From assembly GCA_030148025.1 (NCBI GenBank), contig JASBUG010000044.1, forward strand, positions 62,001-126,000: a stretch of DNA of 64,000 nt, in the 5' to 3' direction. Both the position numbers and the translations under genes were made by a program. The DNA comes from Flavobacteriaceae bacterium. GTDB taxonomy: Bacteria; Bacteroidota; Bacteroidia; Flavobacteriales; Flavobacteriaceae. Positions 17,873-26,477 of this stretch are shown here, piece after piece (position 1 is the first letter of the stretch; the number at the start of each line of letters is the position of its first letter). The notes beneath the pieces were generated by a model, which ran no database searches, had not been told where the DNA came from, and was given only the letters and a program-made list of their open reading frames with translations.

Positions 17873-18940
17873 ATGGAAAGAAAATTTATTCCACATATTG
17901 TTTTTTTAACTCCTGGATTTGCAACATCAGAAAAGGATTCTACAGCTATTCCTGCTTTACAAGTGTTTTTGAAAAGTCTCAGAAAATCACTTCCAAATTA
18001 TAAGATGACCATTATTGCTTTTCAGTATCCTTTTTCAAATATAAAATATAACTGGAATAGTATAGAAGTGATTCCACTCATGGGAAAAAATAAAATTCAC
18101 AAAAAGCCTTATACTTGGTATACGGCTCTAAAAACTTTAAAAAAAATACATTGTGAAAACCCAATATCAACAATCCATAGTTTTTGGATAGGTGAGTGCT
18201 CTCTCATTGGGCAAAAATTTGCTTCTAAGCATAAGCTTCCTCATATAACAACTATAATGGGACAAGAGAGTGTAAAAAAGCCTCTGTTTTATAGATTACT
18301 TAACCCTCAAAGAACAATCTTAGTATCGCTGTCTGAAAATCATATGAACGATATTAAAACAACGCTTGGTTTACCATCTCAAATTATCCCTTGGTTTATT
18401 GAGCCTGATGAATTTCCTGAAATTGATACAAGCTCAATAGATATTTTGGGTGTTGGTTCTTTAAATAAGGTAAAAAACTATGAATCTTTTATCAATATAA
18501 TTTTTGATTTAAAAAAAATATATCCTGAGATAAAAGCTGAAATATTAGGAAGCGGCATTTTACATTCTCATCTGCAAAACAAAATTGATAAACTTAAGTT
18601 GCAAAACAATGTTACGTTAACTGGTTTAGTTTCAAGAGAAACTGTATTAAAAAAAATGAGTAAATCACGTATTTTACTTCACACGAGTGACTATGAATCT
18701 TTTGGATTGGTGTTTTCAGAAGCTCATTTTTCCGGAATGAAAATAGTATCTAAAAATGTTGGTGCTTCAAAAAGCTCAGCACATTGGAAAGTGTGCAATT
18801 CTGATATAGAAATGACCGATGCTTGTGCCTATTTTTTACTACAATCTCAAGTTAAAAAACGTATCTTGTTGCATTCAAAAAAAGATTGTTTAACAGCCTA
18901 TGAAAAATTGTATGACAAGGCAATTTATGCATTTAAATAA
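17873..18940 (+). CDS. GT4-family glycosyltransferase
   Basis: A 355-residue GT-B glycosyltransferase. The C-terminal donor domain has ILGVGSLNKVKNY, AEILGSG and the E-x7-E type motif in YESFGLVFSEA, typical of retaining GT4 enzymes that use nucleotide sugars. The N-terminal acceptor domain begins HIVFLTPGFATSEKDSTAIP. Cytoplasmic by prediction, with no signal or membrane helix. It lies between the GT-C enzyme and the ABC exporter. Sugar and acceptor cannot be assigned. Confidence 0.87.
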   Translation: MERKFIPHIVFLTPGFATSEKDSTAIPALQVFLKSLRKSLPNYKMTIIAFQYPFSNIKYNWNSIEVIPLMGKNKIHKKPYTWYTALKTLKKIHCENPISTIHSFWIGECSLIGQKFASKHKLPHITTIMGQESVKKPLFYRLLNPQRTILVSLSENHMNDIKTTLGLPSQIIPWFIEPDEFPEIDTSSIDILGVGSLNKVKNYESFINIIFDLKKIYPEIKAEILGSGILHSHLQNKIDKLKLQNNVTLTGLVSRETVLKKMSKSRILLHTSDYESFGLVFSEAHFSGMKIVSKNVGASKSSAHWKVCNSDIEMTDACAYFLLQSQVKKRILLHSKKDCLTAYEKLYDKAIYAFK

Positions 18941-18952
18941 GCCCTTAACTTG

Positions 18953-20641
18953 ATGGTTCCTTTATATAGTCATGTCAATAATGCTTTGCAATTAATTCCG
19001 ATACACTACAGAAAAAGAGCAGTTTTCTTTTTAATTTCCTCTGTAATTTTATTGGTTTTAGATATTTTTTCTTTGTTTTTGTTAATCCCTCTGATTATTT
19101 CTTTTTTAGATCCTGAATACTTGATTAACATTTTTTCTTTAGAAATTCCAGCAAAATACAAACCCTATCTGGCTCTTGCTGTTTTATCTTTTTTTTTAAT
19201 TAAAAACTACCTCTCTATTTTCTTAAATAAAAGACAGGCAAAAATAGCATATCAACTTAGTTCTGAATATTCTATTTTGTTAGCTAAGCACTATATTTTA
19301 GGAAACTATGCTGCATTTAAAAAACAGAAGAAATCATCTATGATAAAAGATATTATTTTTATTAGCAATGATTTTGTAACCAACATTTTACTGTCTATTA
19401 GTGCTATCTTTTCTGAATTTTTGTTACTTCTTGTGATTTTGTCTATTAGCTTGCTTTATTATCCTATTCCTTCTCTGGTTATTACTCTTTTATTAGGGAC
19501 TACGTTATGGATTTTTAAACGTTACAATCATAGTGTCCTCAAAAAAATCAATGATACTAGGGACAAAGATTATGAAACAAATCTTAATAATCTTACTAAT
19601 TTAATTAATGGTTTTTTATCAATTAAATCTCCTGGTTTACAAGATTCATTTATAAAGCGTTTTAAAAATTCGAATACACAACTAAATAAAAATTACGCGC
19701 TATTACATGCTATAAGAATGAATACAAGTAAACAAACAGAAGTTATTATGATTCTTATACTCTGTAGCATTTATATATTTTTACAATTCTTTTCTGTAGA
19801 AGTTGAAATCATCGCTTTTTTATCTTTATTTGCTGCATTGCTTTTTAAGGCAATCCCTTCAATCAATAAATTAAATATGAGTTTTACAAACTTTAATTCC
19901 CATATATACTCTATTGATATTTTAAAACACAAATTGGCCGCCATTCCTAAAGTTAATCCCTCTACAAAATCGCTTAATTTTACATCTTCTATTACAATTA
20001 AAAATTTGTCTTTTGCATATGAAATGCCTCATTTTCTTTTTAAAGACTTTAACCTAACAATTAACAAAGGAGATTATATTGGTGTTACAGGTAAGTCTGG
20101 AGTTGGAAAAACCACCTTATTGAATATTATTGCAAAACTTATAAATATTGATTCTGGAGAAATTTATCTTGACAAGCAATTAATAGATCAGAATAATAAA
20201 TATAATTACTTTAAGCTCATCTCGTATTTAACCCAAAAACCTTTTATATATGAAGGCAGTATTTTAGATAATATTTTGCTTTCAAAAGAGCCTTACGATA
20301 GTAATAAATTACAAGATATTTTAAACGCCTTAGAATTAGATATCGTTATAGATAAACTACCTAAAGGATTACATACTTATATAGGAGTTGATGGCAATAT
20401 CTTATCTGGTGGGCAATTACAACGTTTAGCTATAGCTCGGGCACTTATGAATCCTTCTGAAATACTCATTCTTGATGAAGCTACTAGTAATTTGGATGAG
20501 ACTACTGAAAAAAAAGTGTTGAAATATATAAGAACCTTTGCCAAAAACAATGGTCTTACAGTCATGTCTATTTCTCATCACATACATCATAATACTAATA
20601 TCTACACCTCTATTATTAATTTAGATAATCATGAAATTTAG
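18953..20641 (+). CDS. ABC exporter, fused permease and ATPase
   Basis: A 562-residue half-transporter: an N-terminal type I exporter membrane domain with about six helices (residues 20-300), then an ATPase domain. Walker A is GKSGVGKT (380-387), the signature is LSGGQLQRLAIARAL and Walker B is ILILDEATSNLD. It would work as a homodimer, as MsbA-like lipid and glycan flippases and peptide exporters do. ATG 18953 is used; the codon before it is an in-frame TTG. There is no N-terminal peptidase domain, so it is not a classic bacteriocin exporter. It probably flips or exports the product of the surrounding enzymes. Its end overlaps the GT2 start by 11 bases. Confidence 0.93.
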   Translation: MVPLYSHVNNALQLIPIHYRKRAVFFLISSVILLVLDIFSLFLLIPLIISFLDPEYLINIFSLEIPAKYKPYLALAVLSFFLIKNYLSIFLNKRQAKIAYQLSSEYSILLAKHYILGNYAAFKKQKKSSMIKDIIFISNDFVTNILLSISAIFSEFLLLLVILSISLLYYPIPSLVITLLLGTTLWIFKRYNHSVLKKINDTRDKDYETNLNNLTNLINGFLSIKSPGLQDSFIKRFKNSNTQLNKNYALLHAIRMNTSKQTEVIMILILCSIYIFLQFFSVEVEIIAFLSLFAALLFKAIPSINKLNMSFTNFNSHIYSIDILKHKLAAIPKVNPSTKSLNFTSSITIKNLSFAYEMPHFLFKDFNLTINKGDYIGVTGKSGVGKTTLLNIIAKLINIDSGEIYLDKQLIDQNNKYNYFKLISYLTQKPFIYEGSILDNILLSKEPYDSNKLQDILNALELDIVIDKLPKGLHTYIGVDGNILSGGQLQRLAIARALMNPSEILILDEATSNLDETTEKKVLKYIRTFAKNNGLTVMSISHHIHHNTNIYTSIINLDNHEI

Positions 20642-21515
20642 TATTATAACCATAACATATAATCGTGCTGATTTAATTGGAGAGACTATACAGAGTGTTT
20701 TAGATCAAAGCTATCAAAATTACGAATTGATCATAATAGACGACGGATCTACTGATAATACTGAAGATATAGTTAACACCTACAAAAAGAAGAGTTCAAA
20801 TAAAATTCAGTATATAAAAAACAAGCACACAGGAACACCTAGTATATTGAGAAATATTGGTTTGCAAAATGCCACTGGTGAGTTAATATCTATTTTAGAT
20901 TCTGATGACATTTGGCTAAAAGATAAGCTACAAGAAACTTACAATGTATTTAAAAACCATCCTGAAGTTGTTTTTATGTTTCATAATTTAAGACATTTCT
21001 TTTCAGATGTTAATTCACCAACTCCTCCATATTACAACTATCAGAGGAATTTTTATAAGAACATTACGAAAGAGCTAATCATGGGAGATATTTTGGCTTT
21101 TCCAGTGTTTACTATGCGTTCTTCATTAATTAATGATATAGGTCTATTTGATGAAGACATTGTAGAAGGACAACATGATTATTATATAAAAGTTAGTTTA
21201 TTACATAACATATACTATTTAGATAACCCTTTAACTCTCATGAGAAGGCATAAAGGTAATTACACAAAAAACTTTGATGTCATTCATATGTTGGACGCCC
21301 TTAAAACATATAACAATCTTTATCACGATAAAAAAATGACTCGTAAATTGCATCTGTTAGCTACAAATTTTTTAAATTTCAAAATAGCTAAGTATTTTTT
21401 CTCTGTTAACGATTTAAATCAAGGCATGAAGTATCTTAATGTTATTTTTAAACATAATTCCATTTTTAATAAATGGTATATAAAATCATGGCTTTTAAAA
21501 CAAAGAGTGTCTTAG
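20631..21515 (+). CDS. GT2-family glycosyltransferase
   Basis: A 294-residue GT-A fold glycosyltransferase. The N-terminus has the classic IITITYNRADLIGETIQSVL and IIDDGSTDNT, and the metal-binding DxD-type motif LDSDDIW near residue 90. The middle EDIVEGQHDYYIKVSL matches the catalytic ED-x-YY region of inverting GT2 enzymes. It overlaps the ABC gene by 11 bases and is followed one base later by the SPASM-like radical SAM gene. Donor and acceptor unknown. Confidence 0.92.
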   Translation: MKFSIITITYNRADLIGETIQSVLDQSYQNYELIIIDDGSTDNTEDIVNTYKKKSSNKIQYIKNKHTGTPSILRNIGLQNATGELISILDSDDIWLKDKLQETYNVFKNHPEVVFMFHNLRHFFSDVNSPTPPYYNYQRNFYKNITKELIMGDILAFPVFTMRSSLINDIGLFDEDIVEGQHDYYIKVSLLHNIYYLDNPLTLMRRHKGNYTKNFDVIHMLDALKTYNNLYHDKKMTRKLHLLATNFLNFKIAKYFFSVNDLNQGMKYLNVIFKHNSIFNKWYIKSWLLKQRVS

Positions 21516-21516
21516 C

Positions 21517-22596
21517 ATGAGTTTATCTACAATAAAAAGTCTCAACAAAAAATATTTTCCTAAAAACTACCTATTCTCTCCAGAATGGATTGTTCTTGGC
21601 GTTAATAATGTATGTAACTTACATTGTAAAATGTGCGATGTTGGCACCAAAAACATGGACACTAATTTTGCGCAAAATCTAGTTGGTACTCATCCTTTAA
21701 ATATGCCATTAGAGCTTATTAAAAAAATTATTGATCAGATGGCTATTCACTATCCTAAATCTAAATTAGGTTATGGATTTACAGAGCCTTTGGTGTATCC
21801 TCATCTGGAAGCTTCCTTAGATTATGCTAACTCAAAAAATATTAAAACTGCAATTACAACTAATGCACTTACTTTAAAACAAAAAGCCGCAGCTATAGTT
21901 AAACATAAAACGTCTGATATTTACATTTCTTTAGATGGCCCTGAAACAATTCACAACGACATTAGAGGACACAAGAAATCATTTCAAAAGGCAGTTGAAG
22001 GTATTCGCGAAGTTTATAGATTACGCCCAGACGCTTCCATTTCTATATTTTGCGTGATAACTGAATGGAATATTGGGTATTTAAAAGACTTTTTAGATTT
22101 TTTTAAAACCTACCCTTTAAAGCAAATAGGCTTTATGCACACCAATTTTACACCACAACATATTGCCGATGTTCATAATAAAAATTGGGCGCATATCTAT
22201 CCAGCTACGGCTTCTAACGTTGATGAAATAAATATTGAAGCCTTTGATTTAGACACTTTATGGAACGAAATAGAACGTATAAAACAAAGTCAATATAATT
22301 TTCCAATAGATTTTTCGCCAGAAATAACTTCAAAAGAAAAACTCATTGAATTTTATCATAAACCAGAAAAGATCATTGGGAAAATGTGCAATGATATTTT
22401 CACCAATATCATGATAAAATCTGACGGAAGTGTTATTCCTGCACATGGTCGATGTTATAACCTTTCCTTAGGAAATATATATGACCAATCTTTAAAAGAA
22501 GTTTGGAACTCTAGTGTTCTTAAGCAATTTAGATTAGATTTAATAAATAATGGTGGACTTCTACCCTCTTGCAGTAGATGTTGTAGTGCGTTTTAA
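21517..22596 (+). CDS. Radical SAM protein with short SPASM-like C-terminus
   Basis: A 359-residue radical SAM enzyme. The cluster motif is C33-x3-C37-x2-C40 in NNVCNLHCKMC. Barrel landmarks are YGFTEPLVYPHLE and ISLDGPETIHNDIRG. The C-terminus, with HGRCYNLSLGNIYDQSLKEVW and then CSRCC, resembles a SPASM/twitch region holding an auxiliary Fe-S cluster. SPASM enzymes modify peptides (sactionine, thioether or epimerase chemistry), proteins or sugars. No precursor peptide was found next to it. It lies 1 base after the GT2 gene. Confidence 0.88.
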   Translation: MSLSTIKSLNKKYFPKNYLFSPEWIVLGVNNVCNLHCKMCDVGTKNMDTNFAQNLVGTHPLNMPLELIKKIIDQMAIHYPKSKLGYGFTEPLVYPHLEASLDYANSKNIKTAITTNALTLKQKAAAIVKHKTSDIYISLDGPETIHNDIRGHKKSFQKAVEGIREVYRLRPDASISIFCVITEWNIGYLKDFLDFFKTYPLKQIGFMHTNFTPQHIADVHNKNWAHIYPATASNVDEINIEAFDLDTLWNEIERIKQSQYNFPIDFSPEITSKEKLIEFYHKPEKIIGKMCNDIFTNIMIKSDGSVIPAHGRCYNLSLGNIYDQSLKEVWNSSVLKQFRLDLINNGGLLPSCSRCCSAF

Positions 22597-22597
22597 T

Positions 22598-24112
22598 ATG
22601 AACAAGATTCTTTTATTTAACCCTAGAAGTGCTAATGCTAAACATAGAATTCCAAATTCTATACTTCAAGTAGGTGCTTCTATACATGAAAAATACAACT
22701 ATGTTTTTGTTGATGGGAACTTAGAAAATGATCCGTGGCAAACCATCATATCTTATTTTAAAACAGGCGACTTTAAATATTTCTGTGTGACTGTAATGCC
22801 TGGGCCTCAACTTAAACAAGCTATCCCTTTTACAAGAAAAATTAAAGAATTGTTTCCATATACTACTACTATTTGGGGTGGTTATTTTGCTTCAAATCAG
22901 TATAAAGTTTCTATAAATTCAGGTTATGTAGATTACATTATTAATGGCCCAGGAGATATAGCTTTTCCAAGCTTGATAAAAGCCTTAGAAAATGATCAAA
23001 ATGACACCTTACACCAAATAAAAAACCTCATCTTTAAAGAGAATAAGCAACTCATAAAAACAGCTACTGAAGCTTTATTAGATCAAGATACTTTACCTAA
23101 TCTACCTTATGATTATTTAAACAGTTTTTATCCACTTAAAAACTATCTTTCTAAAACATTTATGGGAAACAAAACCCTAGCTTATCACTCAAGTATGGGT
23201 TGCCCCTTTACCTGTTCGTTTTGTGCTGTGGTTCCTATATATAATGCTAGATGGAAGGGAAAATCGGCTCAAAATATATTTAACGACATCATGTATTTCA
23301 AAGACAACTATGGTATTGATGCTATAGAGTTTCATGATAATAACTTTTTTACTTCAAGAAAACGTGTCGTAGAATTTTCTAAACTCATGCTCAACCAAGG
23401 TATACAATGGTGGGGTGAAGGGCGTATAGATACTATTAACAAATATTCGGATGAAGATTTACTTTTGATGCAAAAAGCTGGTTGCAAAATGATTTTTTTG
23501 GGTGCTGAAACAGGAAATGATGAAGTGCTTAAACAAATGAATAAAGGCGGCACACAAACCGGTTCCATGATTAAAGAATTTGTGGCTCGTATGAAACGTG
23601 TAGATATTATTCCAGAATTGTCTTTTGTTTTAGGGATGCCTGCTGAAACGGAAACTAAAGTTTACGAACAAATTTTATGGGATATTAATTTTATTAAAGA
23701 GATTAAGACAATAAATCCAAACGCCGAAATTATCATCTATCTGTACAGTCCTGTCCCTACAGAAGGGTCTGAGCTCTATCAACAAATTATTGATGCTGGA
23801 TTTTCGTTTCCAAAAAATTTAGAAGAATGGATTGCTCCTAGTTGGGAAAAATTCGATTTACGTAAAAACCCCTTAACGCCTTGGCTTAAACCATATATGA
23901 TAGATACTATTAAAAATTTTGAAACAGTTTTGAATGGCTATTATCCAACAGCTTCAGATTTTAGAATAAAAGGCTATAAAAAACAACTACTTAAACTTGT
24001 TTCTGGTTACCGATTTAAATATGGATTTTATAAATTTCCTTATGAAATAAAAGCACTTCATAAGCTCTGGAAATATAGACAGCCCGAAATTGAAGGGTTT
24101 TATTCTGAATAA
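22598..24112 (+). CDS. B12-binding-type radical SAM enzyme (copy 3)
   Basis: A 504-residue enzyme starting at ATG 22598, one base after the upstream stop; the in-frame codon at 22550 would run inside that gene. The N-terminal domain has the B12-like TIWGGYFASNQ and GPGD turns, again without DxHxxG. The radical SAM motif is C202-x3-C206-x2-C209 (GCPFTCSFC), followed by FHDNNFF and FLGAETGNDEVLKQMNKGG. It is longer and clearly separate from copies 1 and 2. The C-terminal 150 residues are basic and helical. The third enzyme of this class in 13 kb, which points to repeated radical chemistry on one scaffold. Confidence 0.88.
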   Translation: MNKILLFNPRSANAKHRIPNSILQVGASIHEKYNYVFVDGNLENDPWQTIISYFKTGDFKYFCVTVMPGPQLKQAIPFTRKIKELFPYTTTIWGGYFASNQYKVSINSGYVDYIINGPGDIAFPSLIKALENDQNDTLHQIKNLIFKENKQLIKTATEALLDQDTLPNLPYDYLNSFYPLKNYLSKTFMGNKTLAYHSSMGCPFTCSFCAVVPIYNARWKGKSAQNIFNDIMYFKDNYGIDAIEFHDNNFFTSRKRVVEFSKLMLNQGIQWWGEGRIDTINKYSDEDLLLMQKAGCKMIFLGAETGNDEVLKQMNKGGTQTGSMIKEFVARMKRVDIIPELSFVLGMPAETETKVYEQILWDINFIKEIKTINPNAEIIIYLYSPVPTEGSELYQQIIDAGFSFPKNLEEWIAPSWEKFDLRKNPLTPWLKPYMIDTIKNFETVLNGYYPTASDFRIKGYKKQLLKLVSGYRFKYGFYKFPYEIKALHKLWKYRQPEIEGFYSE

Positions 24113-24113
24113 T

Positions 24114-24770
24114 ATGAGAGCAATAATTAAACGGTTAATATTCACCTTTTTCAAACCATGGTTTGACTGGTACTTTTCTAAACCTAGAAAATATAGCTAT
24201 GACCAAATAGACGTTGTTATTTACCCAGACGTTTTTCCTCCTCGATTTACTTTTAGTACCAAAATCTTATTAAACTTTATAAAGCCTCTTGACTTAAAGA
24301 ACAAAACCTTTTTAGAGTTAGGTTGTGGTTCGGGCATTATCTCTTTATTTGCAGCTTCTAAAGGTGCTAAAGTTACAGCTTCAGACATCAATCCTATTGC
24401 TATTAATGCTTTGAAAGAAGCCTCAGAAAAAAACAATTTGGCTGTTACCACAATACTCTCTGATCTTTTTAAAGATATTCCAAAACAACATTTCGATTAT
24501 ATCATAATCAATCCGCCTTATTATCCAAAAGCTCCAAAAAACCATAAAGAAGAAGCTTGGTTTTGTGGTGAAAACTTTGAGTATTTTAAGGTGCTGTTTA
24601 AAACAATTGATGCTTTTATTTCAAGCAATGAAGTGTTAATGATTTTATCTGAAGATTGCAACATTAAACATATAAAAACCTTAGCTTCATCTAACGGACT
24701 AAATGTCAATCTCAAATTAAAAAAACGAGTTTATTTCGAAAAAAACTATATCTTCTCTATCTCAAAATAA
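24114..24770 (+). CDS. Methyltransferase with NPPY motif (PrmC/HemK-like)
   Basis: A 218-residue class I methyltransferase starting at ATG 24114, one base after the upstream stop. Motif I is LELGCGSGIISLFAA, the acidic loop is VTASDINPIAI and motif IV is IINPPYYP. The (D/N)PP(Y/F) form is found in enzymes that methylate a nitrogen in an amide or amino group (Gln in release factors, exocyclic amines in DNA or RNA), so its target is more likely a nitrogen than a hydroxyl (inference). The N-terminal 40 residues are basic and aromatic and may bind a membrane. Last gene of the tightly packed radical SAM operon. Confidence 0.85.
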   Translation: MRAIIKRLIFTFFKPWFDWYFSKPRKYSYDQIDVVIYPDVFPPRFTFSTKILLNFIKPLDLKNKTFLELGCGSGIISLFAASKGAKVTASDINPIAINALKEASEKNNLAVTTILSDLFKDIPKQHFDYIIINPPYYPKAPKNHKEEAWFCGENFEYFKVLFKTIDAFISSNEVLMILSEDCNIKHIKTLASSNGLNVNLKLKKRVYFEKNYIFSISK

Positions 24771-24792
24771 ACAACTCATTTAAAAATCTCTA

Positions 24793-25914
24793 ATGAAAAA
24801 AGTAGTAGTGCGTTTATATAATATTATCTGTAAAACAATCTTTCTATTTTTCATTTTAGAATTTAGTTTGTCTATAATATTTTTCATTAAAGACCATATC
24901 ACACCAGATAAAAAACTAAATAACATAATTGCTTCCGGTATTTATACAGACAAAAAAATTGGAGAAGAAATACAAAAAGAAGCTTTAAACTTAGAATTAG
25001 AATGGGCTCCTTTTTTAAGCTATAAACTTAAATCCTTTAAAGGTAAACACAATACTATAGATAGCTTTGGTCGTAGAAAAACTTTCCAACCTAAACAAGT
25101 TGATAGTACGCCTTTTAAAATATTTTGCTTCGGAGGATCAACCATGTATGGCGTTGGTGCTAGAGATTTTTATACTATCCCTTCTGAACTATCTAAATTA
25201 ATTGATAAACAATTCCCTAATAAAAATATTGAAATAATCAATTTTGGCAGTTTTGGTTATTCTAGGAACACAGAAAATATTCTTCTTCAACAGGAACTTT
25301 TAAAGAACAATATCCCAGATCTTGTAATATTCTACGATGGTGTGAATGAAGTTAATGTCCCATATATTAGTGGTTCAACAAGAGTTCCTTTAGGGGCAAA
25401 AAATCGTATTTACGAGTATGAAATAATGTTCAATAAATCTAAGCAAATTAGATCTTTATATTTGTCCAGTAATATAAAGCGCTTTGTTAATTTTATTCAG
25501 CATAAAATTTTTGAACCCGAGCCTATCAATACGCAAGACATTATAAGAAATCTTCCGAAAAAAATAGTTGACAATTTTAAACAAAATATTGAGCTTACTC
25601 ATTCGTTAAAAAAACACTATAAATTTAAAGTATTTAACTTCTTACAACCTGTAATCTTCACTAAAACAAATCTGTCAGATTTCGAAAAAAATATCATCAA
25701 TCAGAATGATCATTATAAGAGGTTATTTGAAATAGCCTATCAAAAAATTTTACAGGATACATCATTTACACAAAATTCATCATTTAAAGATATTAGTCAT
25801 GTATTTAATAACAGTAAAAACCCTATCTATACCGATTTCTGTCATACAGGAGAGTACGCTAATAAACTAGTTGCAAAAGAAATATTCGAAACTATTAAAA
25901 ATGCTTTAAAATAG
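24793..25914 (+). CDS. Membrane-anchored SGNH/GDSL-like hydrolase
   Basis: A 373-residue protein with one N-terminal membrane helix (about 12-33) and a periplasmic SGNH-fold domain. Catalytic blocks are FCFGGSTMYGVGA (Ser in GGS), YDGVNEV (Asn block) and TDFCHTGEYANKL (Asp and His block). Such proteins are esterases or O-acetyltransferases acting on glycans. Its start is 22 bases after the NPPY methyltransferase, so it may end the same operon. Its last 9 bases overlap the convergent DUF5989 gene. Confidence 0.82.
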   Translation: MKKVVVRLYNIICKTIFLFFILEFSLSIIFFIKDHITPDKKLNNIIASGIYTDKKIGEEIQKEALNLELEWAPFLSYKLKSFKGKHNTIDSFGRRKTFQPKQVDSTPFKIFCFGGSTMYGVGARDFYTIPSELSKLIDKQFPNKNIEIINFGSFGYSRNTENILLQQELLKNNIPDLVIFYDGVNEVNVPYISGSTRVPLGAKNRIYEYEIMFNKSKQIRSLYLSSNIKRFVNFIQHKIFEPEPINTQDIIRNLPKKIVDNFKQNIELTHSLKKHYKFKVFNFLQPVIFTKTNLSDFEKNIINQNDHYKRLFEIAYQKILQDTSFTQNSSFKDISHVFNNSKNPIYTDFCHTGEYANKLVAKEIFETIKNALK

Positions 25915-26064
25915 TGAATATACAAAAGGTGACAACACAGAATTCTCTGCAAATAAAATAAGTGCCCCAAGAATAATCATGACAACAATAATTGGGATCA
26001 ACCAATATTTCTTTTGTTGAATTAAGAACTTTAAAAATGCAATGAATATGCTTTTTTTATTCAT
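25906..26064 (-). CDS. DUF5989-type small membrane protein
   Basis: A 52-residue protein on the minus strand, read by hand. It begins MNKKSIFIAFLKFLIQQKK, continues YWLIPIIVVMIILGALI and ends LSPFVYSLF. This matches the DUF5989 pattern: a basic amphipathic start, WL(I/L)P, one hydrophobic helix, then a short end with PF(I/V)Y. DUF5989 proteins are known next to carbamoyltransferase and SxtJ genes, which is exactly the context here, 5 bases after the SxtJ-like gene. The stop overlaps the end of the convergent SGNH gene by 9 bases. Function unknown; it is presumably a small partner of the membrane carbamoylation complex. Confidence 0.82.
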   Translation of the reverse strand: MNKKSIFIAFLKFLIQQKKYWLIPIIVVMIILGALILFAENSVLSPFVYSLF

Positions 26065-26069
26065 GGTAT

Positions 26070-26477
26070 CTACTTTAACTCTTCGTAGTTAATATCATTC
26101 TGAGGTATATGCCATTTAGCTTCATATTTATTTTTTGTAAAAAAATTCATAATAAAAGCTACAGGTGAAAATACAAAAAAGTAAATAATACTTAATAATA
26201 CGTAAGACATAATTATCCCGATAAAATCACCAATTAAAAACCATACCCAAAGTACCGGAAATAATACAATAGGTTTTAGAATAGAAAAAACAGCAATCAA
26301 GCCAGTAATGACAATTAGCCAGCCATCTTTTTCAGAAACCACATTAAAGTCAGCCTTTTTTAAAGAGAAAAAAAGAACTATAAGTATTACAGCAATAATT
26401 AAAACTCCAAACTGCCTCTGCTTTTTTGTTTGCTTTGCCTTGTGTAATACTCCAAAAAGAAATTGATTAATCTTCAT
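26070..26477 (-). CDS. SxtJ-like membrane protein
   Basis: A 135-residue membrane protein with about four hydrophobic segments: one at 24-40, two in the stretch 52-90 and one at 92-112. A short hydrophilic tail follows (KWHIPQNDINYEELK). Its position directly after a NodU/CmcH-type carbamoyltransferase and before DUF5989 matches the carbamoyltransferase-SxtJ gene pair known from many glycan and toxin loci. It overlaps the carbamoyltransferase end by 11 bases. Biochemical role not established; probably a membrane partner of the transferase. Confidence 0.75.
   Translation of the reverse strand: MKINQFLFGVLHKAKQTKKQRQFGVLIIAVILIVLFFSLKKADFNVVSEKDGWLIVITGLIAVFSILKPIVLFPVLWVWFLIGDFIGIIMSYVLLSIIYFFVFSPVAFIMNFFTKNKYEAKWHIPQNDINYEELK

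Noticed and set aside
21517-24112. RiPP (sactipeptide or lasso) biosynthesis
   Set aside because: No short precursor ORF, RRE domain, peptidase-type ABC or cyclase found near the SPASM-like enzyme; glycosyltransferases dominate.
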